Shown piece after piece: positions 46,446-55,175 of a stretch of 64,000 nt of DNA (positions within the stretch are counted from its first letter, which is position 1; every line of letters starts with the position of its first letter). The stretch lies in the NCBI GenBank assembly GCA_949298955.1, contig CASFYQ010000006.1:47473-111472 (forward strand), given 5' to 3'. Position numbers and translations under genes: made by a program. The notes beneath the pieces were generated by a model, which was not told the origin of the DNA, made no database searches, and saw only the letters and a program-made list of their open reading frames with translations. Source of the DNA: an uncultured Bacteroidales bacterium. Its GTDB lineage: Bacteria; Bacteroidota; Bacteroidia; Bacteroidales; Barnesiellaceae.

Positions 46446-48089
46446 ATGAAGAAGATTGCAATCTGGTCTCTTTTGACCATAATCGCCTGGCCGCAGGCCT
46501 GGGCTTGTACGAGTTTGATTGCCGGGAAACAGGCTACGGCCGACGGTAGTGTGCTGGTAACCTATTCGGCCGACTCCCATACCCTTTATGGGGCTTTGAC
46601 CTCGTCGCCGGCTGCCGACTGGCCCAAAGGCTCCATGCGCCAAATCATAGAGTGGGATACCAACAAGCCGCTGGGCGAAATCGAGCAGGTAGAGCATACC
46701 TATGCCGTGCTGGGCAACATGAACGAGCATCAGGTGACGATTGTCGAGTCGACCTGGGGTGGACGTCCCGAGCTGGTCGATACCACCGGAATCATCGACT
46801 ATGGCTCGCTCATGCAACTCGGACTCGAACGAGCCAAGACCGCCCGGGAGGCCATCAAGGTGATGACCGGCCTGGTCAAGAAATATGGCTATTGCAGCAG
46901 CGGCGAGTCATTTACCATTGCCGACCCCGACGAGGTGTGGATTATGGATATGATAGGCAAGGGTCCTGATCGTCGCGGAGCCGTGTGGGTGGCCGTGCGT
47001 ATCCCCGACGACTGTATCGCCGGCCATGCCAACTATCCCCGCATTCATCAGATACCGTTGGACGACAAGGAGAACTGCCTCTACTCGCCCGATGTTATTT
47101 CGTTTGCCCGTGAGATGGGCTATTTCGACGGGCTGAACAAAGATTTCAGCTTTGCCCAAACTTACTACCCGGCCGATTTCGGTGCTCTGCGTGCTTGCGA
47201 TGCCCGGGTGTGGGCTTTCTTTCGCAAGTATGACACCACGATGGACAATTACCTGCCTTATGTCAATGGCGAGGTGTATGACCCGTTCCCTCTTTATATC
47301 AAGCCTTCGCGCAAGCTCACCGTGCAGGATATGAAAGATGCCATGCGCGACCATTTCGAGGATACCCCCTTCGATATGACGCAAGATGTAGGTGCCGGCC
47401 CTTTCAAGGTGCCTTATCGGTTCCGTCCCATGTCGTTCCAGATCGAGGATAAATCCTATTGCATGGAGCGCGCTATTGCCACCCAGCAGACCGGATTTAC
47501 GCTGGTAGGGCAGATGCGTAACTGGTTGCCCGATGCCGTGGGTGGCGTACTGTGGTTTGGAGTCGACGATGCCAATACCTGTATCTATGTGCCCATGTAT
47601 TGCAGCATAACCCGGGTTCCCGAATGTTTCAGCCCCCAAAACGGGTCGATGTACGATTTCTCCTGGACTTCGGCATTCTGGATTCACAACTGGGTTGCCA
47701 ATATGGCGTATGCCCGTTACGAACCTATGATAGGCGATATCCGCAAGGTGCAAACGGCTGTCGAAACCTCGCTCAATACTCGGCAGACGGCCATCGACAA
47801 GGCCGCTGCCGACCTGTATGCCAACTCACCAGCCGAGGCTGTCGATTTCCTCACCCAGTACAGCTGCGAGGCTGCCGAGGCTTCGACTGCCCGTTGGAAG
47901 AAACTGGGCGAATACCTTCTGGTTAAATTCCTCGACGGTAATGTGAAACAAGAGGAGAACGGCCATTTCAAAGATAATGGATACGGATTGCCCGATTCGC
48001 CTCTTTTCCCCGGCTATTCTCAGGAATATTACGAAGAGATTGTGCGGCAGACAGGCGACCGTTTCCTCGAAACGGCACCTAAATTCTGA
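46446..48089 (+). CDS. C69 family dipeptidase
   Basis: A 547-residue secreted dipeptidase of the PepD-like Ntn-hydrolase group. The signal peptide ends AWA, so cleavage would expose C21 (CTSLIAGKQATADGSV) as the N-terminal nucleophile, as in the family. Further motifs: SESTWGG-like IVESTWGGRPELVDT near 99, YGYCSSGESFTIADPDEVWIMDM near 147, and PNAQTYYPAD-like FAQTYYPADFG near 235. The ATG at 46446 is chosen because it starts the signal peptide; an upstream reading would overlap the M23 stop. Confidence 0.92.
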   Translation: MKKIAIWSLLTIIAWPQAWACTSLIAGKQATADGSVLVTYSADSHTLYGALTSSPAADWPKGSMRQIIEWDTNKPLGEIEQVEHTYAVLGNMNEHQVTIVESTWGGRPELVDTTGIIDYGSLMQLGLERAKTAREAIKVMTGLVKKYGYCSSGESFTIADPDEVWIMDMIGKGPDRRGAVWVAVRIPDDCIAGHANYPRIHQIPLDDKENCLYSPDVISFAREMGYFDGLNKDFSFAQTYYPADFGALRACDARVWAFFRKYDTTMDNYLPYVNGEVYDPFPLYIKPSRKLTVQDMKDAMRDHFEDTPFDMTQDVGAGPFKVPYRFRPMSFQIEDKSYCMERAIATQQTGFTLVGQMRNWLPDAVGGVLWFGVDDANTCIYVPMYCSITRVPECFSPQNGSMYDFSWTSAFWIHNWVANMAYARYEPMIGDIRKVQTAVETSLNTRQTAIDKAAADLYANSPAEAVDFLTQYSCEAAEASTARWKKLGEYLLVKFLDGNVKQEENGHFKDNGYGLPDSPLFPGYSQEYYEEIVRQTGDRFLETAPKF

Positions 48090-48135
48090 TACCGTTTTTC
48101 CCCGAATGTTAAATCGAAGAGAAACTTTTGCTTAA

Positions 48136-48170
48136 TTTGTGCGGCAGTCTCGGAGAAATAACTAAATTTG
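48136..48170 (+). promoter_or_regulatory. Promoter of the phospho-sugar mutase gene
   Basis: TTTG (48136-48139) and TAAATTTG (48163-48170) separated by 23 bases. The -7 element is exact and lies 37 bases before the ATG at 48208, which also excludes the in-frame TTG at 48193 as a useful start. Confidence 0.6.
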
Positions 48171-48207
48171 TCACAAAAGAAACAATTAACTATTGAATTC
48201 TGAAAAT

Positions 48208-49959
48208 ATGGGAAACGAAGATTTATTGCAACAAGTAATTGCCAAGGCCCAGGTATGGCTGGGCGAAGGCTATGACGAGGAAACAAAAGCCGCTGTGCGG
48301 GCCATGCTCGACAACGAGGACAAGACCGACCTGATAGAGGCTTTCTACAAAGACCTCGAATTTGGTACGGGTGGCTTGCGCGGTATTATGGGTGTAGGTA
48401 CCAACCGCATGAATATCTATACCGTGGGTGCTGCCACACAGGGTTTGTCCAACTATTTGAAGAAGGCTTTTGCCGATCTCCCTCAAATAAAAGTGGCTAT
48501 CGGCCACGACTGTCGCAACAACAGCCGCCGTTTTGCCGAGGTGGCCGCCGACATTTTCTCGGCCAACGGCATCAAAGTCTATCTGTTCGATGCCTTGCGT
48601 CCGACTCCCGAGGTATCTTTTGCCATTCGTGAGCTGGGTTGCCAAAGCGGTGTAATCCTTACCGCCTCGCACAATCCCAAGGAGTACAACGGGTATAAGG
48701 CCTATTGGAGCGACGGTGCCCAAATGATTGCCCCCCACGACAAGAATACCATCGACGAGGTGAACAAGATTACCTCGGTCAACGAGGTGAAATTCCAGGG
48801 TAATCCCGACCTCATCGAGATTATCGGCGAGGAGATTGACCGTCGTTACCTCGACCGCATCAAGACCCTCTCGCTCAGTCCCGAGGTTATTGCCCGTCAC
48901 CACGACATGAAGATTGTCTATACGCCTATCCATGGCACCGGTGTGCGCCTTATTCCCGCTTCGTTGAAAAACTTTGGCTTCACCCATGTTATTCATGTGC
49001 CCGAACAAGACGTGGTAAGCGGCGATTTCCCCACGGTCGTTTCGCCCAACCCCGAGGAGCCAGCTGCTCTCGATATGGCGATTAAAAAAGCCATCGAAAC
49101 CGACGCCGAGCTGGTGATGGCCTCCGACCCCGATGCCGACCGCATCGGTATCGCCGTGCGCAACGACAAGGGCGATTTCGTTCTTGTGAACGGGAACCAG
49201 ATTGCGATGATATTCCTCAACTACCTTATGACCCGTAACAAAGAGCTGGGACTGCTCAAAGGTAACGAGTATATCGTCAAGACCATCGTGACCACCGAGA
49301 CCATCAAAACCATTGCCGAGCGCAACGGCTTCAAGATGTACGACTGTTACACCGGCTTCAAGTGGATTGCTGCCGTTATTCGCGAGAACGAAGGTAAGGC
49401 TCGTTACATTGGCGGTGGTGAAGAGAGCTACGGATTCCTGCCCGAAGATTTCGTGCGCGACAAAGACTCTGTTTCGTCCATCTCGCTCATGGCCGAGATT
49501 GCCGCTTGGGCCAAAGACAAGGGTATGACCATGTATCAAATGTTGCAGGATATTTACATCAAATACGGCTACTCCAAGGAAAAAGGCATTTCGGTCGTTC
49601 GCAAAGGCAAATCGGGAGCCGAGGAGATTGTTGCCATGATGAAGAGTTTCCGGGCCAACCCCGTGAAAGAACTCGGTGGCTCGCCCGTGATTCTGGTGAA
49701 AGATTACGATTCGCTCGAAGCCGTCAACCCCACGACCGGCGAAAAGACGAAACTCGATATGCCTACCACCTCAAACGTGCTGCAATATTTCACGGCCGAT
49801 GGCTCCAAGGTGTCGATTCGTCCCTCGGGTACCGAGCCTAAAATTAAATTCTACATCGAGGTGCGCGGCATCAAGATGGACAGCTATGCCGACTACGATG
49901 CCGCCAATGCTGCCGCCGATGCCAAAATCGAAGCTATCAAGAAAGAATTGGGTATCTGA
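48208..49959 (+). CDS. Phospho-sugar mutase (phosphoglucomutase/phosphomannomutase)
   Basis: A 583-residue cytoplasmic alpha-D-phosphohexomutase that interconverts hexose 1- and 6-phosphates. Motifs in order: EFGTGGLRGIMGVGTNRMN near 51, the phosphoserine loop ILTASHNPKEYNGYK (S154), the metal loop ASDPDADRIGIAV (D307, D309, D311), the sugar loop GGGEESYGF near 409 and the phosphate loop IRPSGTEPKIKFY near 542. The length fits the long PgmB/ManB-like group of Bacteroidetes. It would feed glucose from the PUL into glycogen or nucleotide-sugar synthesis. It is monocistronic between its own promoter and a bidirectional terminator. Confidence 0.95.
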   Translation: MGNEDLLQQVIAKAQVWLGEGYDEETKAAVRAMLDNEDKTDLIEAFYKDLEFGTGGLRGIMGVGTNRMNIYTVGAATQGLSNYLKKAFADLPQIKVAIGHDCRNNSRRFAEVAADIFSANGIKVYLFDALRPTPEVSFAIRELGCQSGVILTASHNPKEYNGYKAYWSDGAQMIAPHDKNTIDEVNKITSVNEVKFQGNPDLIEIIGEEIDRRYLDRIKTLSLSPEVIARHHDMKIVYTPIHGTGVRLIPASLKNFGFTHVIHVPEQDVVSGDFPTVVSPNPEEPAALDMAIKKAIETDAELVMASDPDADRIGIAVRNDKGDFVLVNGNQIAMIFLNYLMTRNKELGLLKGNEYIVKTIVTTETIKTIAERNGFKMYDCYTGFKWIAAVIRENEGKARYIGGGEESYGFLPEDFVRDKDSVSSISLMAEIAAWAKDKGMTMYQMLQDIYIKYGYSKEKGISVVRKGKSGAEEIVAMMKSFRANPVKELGGSPVILVKDYDSLEAVNPTTGEKTKLDMPTTSNVLQYFTADGSKVSIRPSGTEPKIKFYIEVRGIKMDSYADYDAANAAADAKIEAIKKELGI

Positions 49960-50007
49960 TTGCAACCTCTGTAAAGCTCGGTACGATGCCGTGGCTTCCT
50001 GAAATAA

Positions 50008-50045
50008 AACGACCTCGGGAGTTTTTCTCCCGAGGTCGCTTTTTA
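50008..50045 (+). terminator. Bidirectional intrinsic terminator
   Basis: CGACCTCGGGAG / CTCCCGAGGTCG is a perfect 12-base stem with a 5-base loop. T runs follow on both strands, so it can serve the mutase gene (plus) and the fucosidase gene (minus). Confidence 0.93.
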
Positions 50046-50105
50046 TCATGGGGCGAGCCGAAAATTCCGATTACATCGCCTTGTCGGCAGGTCTTGTCCG
50101 GCTGT

Positions 50106-51971
50106 TTAGGGTATGACGCCAAACTCGGCGATTGAGGTCTTGGCTTTACCGTTAATCTCTTCGAGGGGTTGAAGCCTCAGATACCGGGTGGCGGCTACAT
50201 TCTCCAGCGGGACGAATTGAGGGATAGGGTTGTTTTTGATGTTGCTGAACTCGGTGTTTTCGGCAACCGGTTCCCAATTCTTGCAATCGTTGCTACGATA
50301 GAGGTTGTAGCGGAATATGGTACCCTCGGTGTTGCCTTCGGCTACGGGAGTGTAGCAGAATCCTTTCAAGGATTTGGCCTCGCCCAGGTCGAATATCAGG
50401 TCGGTCAGTCCGTCGGCATAGGCCGCTGTCGTTTGGTTGCCGTCGATGGCCCGGGGAGCATTTTGGTCACCAATCCGGCAACTCTTGGGCAAGAGGATCG
50501 TTGCAGTCGACGCATTGACTCCTTCGATTAATGGTTGGGCATAGTAGAGTCCTACACGGTTGAGCGAGAAATCGGCTCTTGTGCGGGTGATGGTAATGCG
50601 CAGTTTGTCGGCGATTAGGCTGTCGAATCTTACGAGCCGTTTGTATCCCACGGTCGTCCCCTCGGCTATTGTATTCCATGCGCCGTTGACCGATGCCTCT
50701 ACGGTAAAGGCCTCGATGCGTTGCCCTTCGGCAATGTTTTCTTGCAGCATGAGGGTATTGACGGGCACATTGTCTTGTATGTCGATTTCGAAAGAGTCGC
50801 CTTCCCGGCCGGTAATCTTGCGGTTGCCATTCAAACTGTAATCGGTGGCAAAAGTGCGCTCGATATACTCTCTCAGCTCACGCAGCCGCCGTACATCGTT
50901 CTCGTGAATGAGTCCCCGGGTGTCGGGCGGAATATTGAGCAGCAGTACCGAGTTGTAGCCTACCGACTCGAAATAGATGTCGACGAGACGGGCCAGCGAT
51001 TTGACCTGTTGGTCTTCGGCTGCATGGTAGAACCACCCCGGGCGAATCGATACATCTACCTCCGAGGGGTACCAAAAGAGCTCGTTGGCGCGAGCCAGCA
51101 GTTCGCGGCTACCCAGGTCTTTGCTCGTGCTGCTCAGCCCCAGTGCCTTGTTCACGCTATCGGCCCGCTGGTAGACGCCCGGCACGAGAGCTGTCGCGCT
51201 CCACTCAGTCTCCCGGCCGAGTCCTTTCTCATTGCCCACCCAGCGCACGTCGTCGCCCATGATGGCCATCACGGCGTTGGGTTGCAGCTTTTGTATGGTG
51301 GTATAGAAAGCGTCCCAGTCGTATATCTGTTTTTTCCCGTTGGGCCCTTCGCCGCAAGCCCCGTCGAACCATACTTCGTGTATCTCGCCGTAGTGGGTGA
51401 GAAGCTCGGTGAGCTGTTGGATAAAGAAATCGTTGTACTTGGGCGAATCGCCGTAGCAGGCGGCGTTGCGGTCCCAGGGCGAGAGGTAAACGCCGAATTT
51501 GAGATCATATTTGTCGCAAGCCTCTTTCAGTTCCTTCACGACATCGCCTTTCCCCTCTTTCCAGAGCGATGAGGCTACCGAGTGGCTGGTTGTTTTGGTG
51601 GGCCATAGGCAGAACCCGTCGTGATGTTTGGCCGTGAGAATTACCATTTTGAAGCCAGCCTCTTTTAATGTGCGGGCCCATTGCTCGGCATCGAGTTGGG
51701 TGGGGTTGAAGAGTTTGGGGTCTTCCTTGCCGTCGCCCCACTCCCGGTTGGTAAAGGTGTTTATTCCGAAATGCAGGAATGCGGTCAACTCCAACTCTTG
51801 CCATTGCAGCTGTTGGCGCGAAGGTACCAGGCGCGAGGCCATGTCGACTTTTTGCTCGATGGTTGCCCCTTCGGGAAAGACGAGATGTTTTTCGTAATAC
51901 TGGGTTTTGTCCGACCGGCAGCCCATCAATAACAGAGCGAGGGCTGTGGCGGTAATGTACATGTGTTTCAT
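50106..51971 (-). CDS. GH29 alpha-L-fucosidase lipoprotein
   Basis: A 621-residue lipoprotein (lipobox LLLMGC, C18). The GH29 barrel (about 40-370) has FLHFGINTFTNREWGDG near 65, LTAKHHDGFCLWPTKT near 112, YLSPWDRNAACYG near 162 and EVWFDGACGEGP with nucleophile D203. The last about 230 residues look like F5/8 type C (CBM32-like) binding modules. The pattern resembles the GH29-B group that prefers alpha-1,3/4 branched fucose, but that is tentative. Substrates are probably host or mucin glycans. It follows the LytTR regulator by 125 bases on the same strand, yet has its own promoter. A longer in-frame reading through the regulator gene is spurious. Confidence 0.9.
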   Translation of the reverse strand: MKHMYITATALALLLMGCRSDKTQYYEKHLVFPEGATIEQKVDMASRLVPSRQQLQWQELELTAFLHFGINTFTNREWGDGKEDPKLFNPTQLDAEQWARTLKEAGFKMVILTAKHHDGFCLWPTKTTSHSVASSLWKEGKGDVVKELKEACDKYDLKFGVYLSPWDRNAACYGDSPKYNDFFIQQLTELLTHYGEIHEVWFDGACGEGPNGKKQIYDWDAFYTTIQKLQPNAVMAIMGDDVRWVGNEKGLGRETEWSATALVPGVYQRADSVNKALGLSSTSKDLGSRELLARANELFWYPSEVDVSIRPGWFYHAAEDQQVKSLARLVDIYFESVGYNSVLLLNIPPDTRGLIHENDVRRLRELREYIERTFATDYSLNGNRKITGREGDSFEIDIQDNVPVNTLMLQENIAEGQRIEAFTVEASVNGAWNTIAEGTTVGYKRLVRFDSLIADKLRITITRTRADFSLNRVGLYYAQPLIEGVNASTATILLPKSCRIGDQNAPRAIDGNQTTAAYADGLTDLIFDLGEAKSLKGFCYTPVAEGNTEGTIFRYNLYRSNDCKNWEPVAENTEFSNIKNNPIPQFVPLENVAATRYLRLQPLEEINGKAKTSIAEFGVIP

Positions 51972-51998
51972 CGCAAATGATAAAATAGGTTTACTGCA

Positions 51999-52028
51999 CA
52001 AAGATAATGTTTTTGGGCAAAGAGCAAA
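51999..52028 (-). promoter_or_regulatory. Promoter of the fucosidase gene
   Basis: On the minus strand TTTG (52025-52028), 18 bases, then TATCTTTG (51999-52006). Both fit the consensus and lie 27 bases before the ATG. Confidence 0.7.
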
Positions 52029-52096
52029 TAAAAACAGTCGCTCTCTTTTCGAAAAAAGGAGAGAACCGGGCTTGCACCCGGAGGGGTGACGGTTGT

Positions 52097-52819
52097 TTAG
52101 AGACCGGTCGGGGCACTCCCCGAGTGGCGGGCGATGAGCGTGTCGTAGATGTGGTTGGCAAACTGTCGTCCTACGGGTAGGAAGACTTCTTGCCCGGCGA
52201 GCTTGATGCGTCTCTTGGAAAATATTTCCACTCGCTCTATCGGCACGATGTATGAACGGTGTATGCGCAGGAAACTTTCTTCGGGCAGCATCTCCTGAAG
52301 TGTTTTCATGCTGGTACGCGATAAAATGTAGCCGCCACTTTCGCGGAAAATTTTGGTGTAGTTTTCCATGGCTTCGATGTAGAGAATGTCGTTCACGGCG
52401 ATAGTCACGTTGTTGTACTCTTGCTTGACTACAATGTTTTCGGAGGTGCGGTCGCGCTGGATTTCGATACGGCGAATGGCCTTCTCGACTGCCTTTTCGA
52501 ATCGTTCGTAGGCGAATGGCTTGTGCAGGAAATCGACCGCGTCGAGTTCGAAGCCATTGAGGGCATATTGGGCATGGGCCGTGGTGAAGATAAAGCAGCA
52601 CTCACCGGGCAAGTCGCGGGCGATGTCGAGCCCGCTGATGCTGTTCATCTCTATATCGAGAAACACCAGGTCGGGTTTGTTGCGACGTATCTCTTCCAGT
52701 CCCACGCGGGGCTCGCTGAATGTGGTGAGTTCCAGCCCGCCGAATCGTTCGCAAAACTGGGTGATGACGAGCAGGGCCAAAGGCTCGTCATCGATAGCTA
52801 TGCAGGTAGTCTTTTTCAT
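52097..52819 (-). CDS. LytTR-family response regulator
   Basis: A 240-residue regulator. The receiver domain (about 3-118) has acidic residues at D10/D11 and phospho-acceptor D55 (LVFLDIEMNSISG). The LytTR DNA-binding domain (about 138-235) starts IVVKQEYNNVTIAVNDILYI and contains FLRIHRSYIVPIERV. Its start overlaps the kinase stop by four bases, a translationally coupled pair. The target could be the fucosidase downstream or the RND operon divergent from the kinase. Confidence 0.96.
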   Translation of the reverse strand: MKKTTCIAIDDEPLALLVITQFCERFGGLELTTFSEPRVGLEEIRRNKPDLVFLDIEMNSISGLDIARDLPGECCFIFTTAHAQYALNGFELDAVDFLHKPFAYERFEKAVEKAIRRIEIQRDRTSENIVVKQEYNNVTIAVNDILYIEAMENYTKIFRESGGYILSRTSMKTLQEMLPEESFLRIHRSYIVPIERVEIFSKRRIKLAGQEVFLPVGRQFANHIYDTLIARHSGSAPTGL

Positions 52820-53826
52820 TGCAGTTGAATGGTCAGATGGGTTTTGAATTGATTGCCTTCCTGGGTAGTCTCGAGCGAGAACCGGTTGGGATAGAGCAGT
52901 TCCAGCCGTTTGCGGCAGTTCTCGATACCGATGGCCGGGGTCTTTTCCTTTTTCTCTTTCATAATGGTGTTTTCGGTCTCGAAGAGCAGCATACCGTTTT
53001 TCACGGCAATCTTGATGAAGATGGTACAGTCAATCTCCGATGAGGTGCCGTATTTGAAGGCGTTCTCCACGAAGGTGATGAGAATCATGGGCGGTATTTG
53101 AGCCTGCTCGTCGTCGGTCTCGGTGTGCAAATCGATGTGGGTGTGCCGGTTGAGACGTAGCGATTGCAGGTCGACATACTGCCTGATGTATTCTATTTCG
53201 TTGCAGATGGGTATGGTATCGAGTGTCGTTTGGGAGTACATATATTTCAAGATGTTGGAAAACTGGATAAAGGCCGACTCTGTTTTCTCCGACTTGGTGA
53301 GCACCAGCCCGTAGAGGGCATTGAGCGTGTTGAAGAGAAAATGAGGATTGATTTGCGCCTTGTAGAGAGCCAGTTCGGCTTTGTTCTTTTCGGCTTCGAT
53401 TTCTTGTTTCGAAAGAATTTGCCGAAAAAGTTCGAACATGAGCTCGATAGCCAGGCTGAACCCTGTCACTACAAAGAAAAAGAACCACACACTCAGGCTT
53501 CTGATGTGTTGGCGTATGCCCCAGTCGCGAGGTGAGATGGCGAAATCGTCTTTCGGGATAGGTATCTGGCTGATTGCCCAGGTGATAAAGATAAGAGTCA
53601 CCATCAACAGCACGACAAGCCTGAACTGGCGCTGCATGATGAGCCCCGGGATATTTACCTTACGATAGGTGAAATAGAGCAGGTAGATATAGACGATGAG
53701 GGTGAGCATGAAATAGGTGTGGTAGATAATCCATTTCTCCACCGGCACCAGCGTGATGAGGAGAGGCAGGATAATGAAGCAGAATATCAAGTCGATATAG
53801 ATACTGATGCGTGCGTAGTTGGTCAT
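52816..53826 (-). CDS. LytS/YehU-type sensor histidine kinase
   Basis: A 336-residue inner-membrane kinase. Four transmembrane helices are visible at about 8-28, 32-52, 68-88 and 110-130, followed by a short coiled-coil. The His_kinase domain has QINPHFLFNTLNALYG (H162) and an ATPase part (FVENAFKYG, then GIGIENCRKRLELLYP). It has no periplasmic sensor domain of size, so it probably senses a membrane state or a partner. It forms a coupled pair with the LytTR regulator. Confidence 0.96.
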   Translation of the reverse strand: MTNYARISIYIDLIFCFIILPLLITLVPVEKWIIYHTYFMLTLIVYIYLLYFTYRKVNIPGLIMQRQFRLVVLLMVTLIFITWAISQIPIPKDDFAISPRDWGIRQHIRSLSVWFFFFVVTGFSLAIELMFELFRQILSKQEIEAEKNKAELALYKAQINPHFLFNTLNALYGLVLTKSEKTESAFIQFSNILKYMYSQTTLDTIPICNEIEYIRQYVDLQSLRLNRHTHIDLHTETDDEQAQIPPMILITFVENAFKYGTSSEIDCTIFIKIAVKNGMLLFETENTIMKEKKEKTPAIGIENCRKRLELLYPNRFSLETTQEGNQFKTHLTIQLQ

Positions 53827-53878
53827 GGCCGGGACGTTGTTTTTTGAGAAACGAGGGAGAGTCGCCCTCGGTTTGTAG

Positions 53879-53990
53879 CAAAGGTAGCGATTTTTGCGGA
53901 TTGCTCGATTATTCCGGGTTGCTGTTCGGCATCACTTTTTTGTCGTTTATCAATAAAAGTTCCTATATTAGAAGATAGTTTATAAATTTG
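53879..53990. promoter_or_regulatory. Divergent promoter elements between LytS and RND operons
   Basis: On the minus strand TACCTTTG (53879-53886) lies 53 bases before the kinase ATG. On the plus strand TAAATTTG (53983-53990) lies 76 bases before the adaptor ATG. Both match TAnnTTTG; neither has a clear TTTG at the ideal distance. The plus element overlaps an in-frame TTG at 53988 and excludes it as the adaptor start. Confidence 0.55.
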
Positions 53991-54065
53991 AAAACAGGTT
54001 TTGAAATAGGTCGGGACTTTATGATGAGCATTTTATTTCAGTATTTATCACATAAAACAGCTACA

Positions 54066-55175
54066 ATGAGACATTCTATTATTGGGGTTATGGCCGTACT
54101 GGCCTTGTTTACTGCCTGCAAGGAACCGAAGCAGAGTGCGGGCGAGAAATACAAGGTGATTACGGTAGAACCTATGGACCAGACATTAACATCGAATTAT
54201 ACAGCGACTCTCCGTGGGCGCCAGTTTGTAGAGGTGCGGCCGCAGGTGAGCGGTATTATTACCGAGATACGCATCGACGAGGGAGATGCCGTTCATAAAG
54301 GACAGACTCTTTTTGTCATAGATCAGGTGCCTTATAAAGCTGCTCTCGAAACGGCTGTTGCCAATGTGCGCAGTGCCGAGGCCAAATTGGCTACCGCCCG
54401 GCTCTCGGCCGAGAGTAAAGAGGCTTTGTTCAAGGAACAGGTCGTATCGGAGTTTGATTTGCAGACTGCCAAAAACGACTTGGCCGAGGCACAGGCTGCT
54501 TTGGCTTTGGCCAAGGCACAAGAGGTGAATGCTCGCAATGACCTTTCGTATACCGAGGTCAAGAGTCCTGTCGACGGCATGGCCAGTATGATTCCCTACC
54601 GGGTGGGTGCATTGGTGAGTAGCACGATTTCCGAGCCGCTGGTAACCGTTTCGGACGACTCTGAGGTCTATGCCTATTTCTCCATGTCCGAGAACCAGAT
54701 TCTCGACTTGATTCAGCAATACGGTTCGCTACAAAAAGCCAAGGAGCAGATGCCTCAGGTAGAACTCCTTTTGAGTAATGGTTCGGCCTATACGCAGCCC
54801 GGGAAAATCGACGCCATCAGCGGTACCGTCGATGAGAGCACGGGTGCAGTGGGGTTGCGGGCTACCTTTGCCAACCCCGATGGTCTGTTGCGTAATGGCG
54901 GCAGCGGCTCGGTGGTTGTCCCCACGGTGCATAAAAACAGTCTTGTTATTCCACAGTCGGCTACGTATGAGCTGCAAAATCGAATATTCGTTTGGAAGGT
55001 AGTCGACGGCAAGACTCAATCGGCTCCCATTACCGTATATAAATACAACGACGGGCAAAACTACATCGTTCTCTCGGGGCTGGCGGTTGGCGATATAATC
55101 GTGGCCGAAGGTGCCGGACTGCTGCATGAAGGTATTGTTGTCGATATAGAACAACCAAACGATAGTGCTTTATGA
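54066..55175 (+). CDS. RND efflux periplasmic adaptor subunit
   Basis: A 369-residue membrane-fusion protein (lipobox ALFTAC, C18) that bridges the inner-membrane pump and the outer-membrane channel. A lipoyl half-domain (about 42-70, VEVRPQVSGIITEIRIDEGD) and its return (TEVKSPVDGMASMIPYRVG near 166) flank an alpha-helical hairpin rich in Ala, Lys and Glu (about 90-160). Beta-barrel and membrane-proximal domains follow. The start at 54066 is set by the lipoprotein signal and the upstream promoter element. It overlaps the pump gene by four bases. Confidence 0.95.
   Translation: MRHSIIGVMAVLALFTACKEPKQSAGEKYKVITVEPMDQTLTSNYTATLRGRQFVEVRPQVSGIITEIRIDEGDAVHKGQTLFVIDQVPYKAALETAVANVRSAEAKLATARLSAESKEALFKEQVVSEFDLQTAKNDLAEAQAALALAKAQEVNARNDLSYTEVKSPVDGMASMIPYRVGALVSSTISEPLVTVSDDSEVYAYFSMSENQILDLIQQYGSLQKAKEQMPQVELLLSNGSAYTQPGKIDAISGTVDESTGAVGLRATFANPDGLLRNGGSGSVVVPTVHKNSLVIPQSATYELQNRIFVWKVVDGKTQSAPITVYKYNDGQNYIVLSGLAVGDIIVAEGAGLLHEGIVVDIEQPNDSAL

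Noticed and set aside
51972..52601. N-terminal extension of the fucosidase frame into the response regulator gene
   Set aside because: The extension is out of frame with LytTR coding and lies before a lipoprotein signal and promoter that set the true start at 51971.
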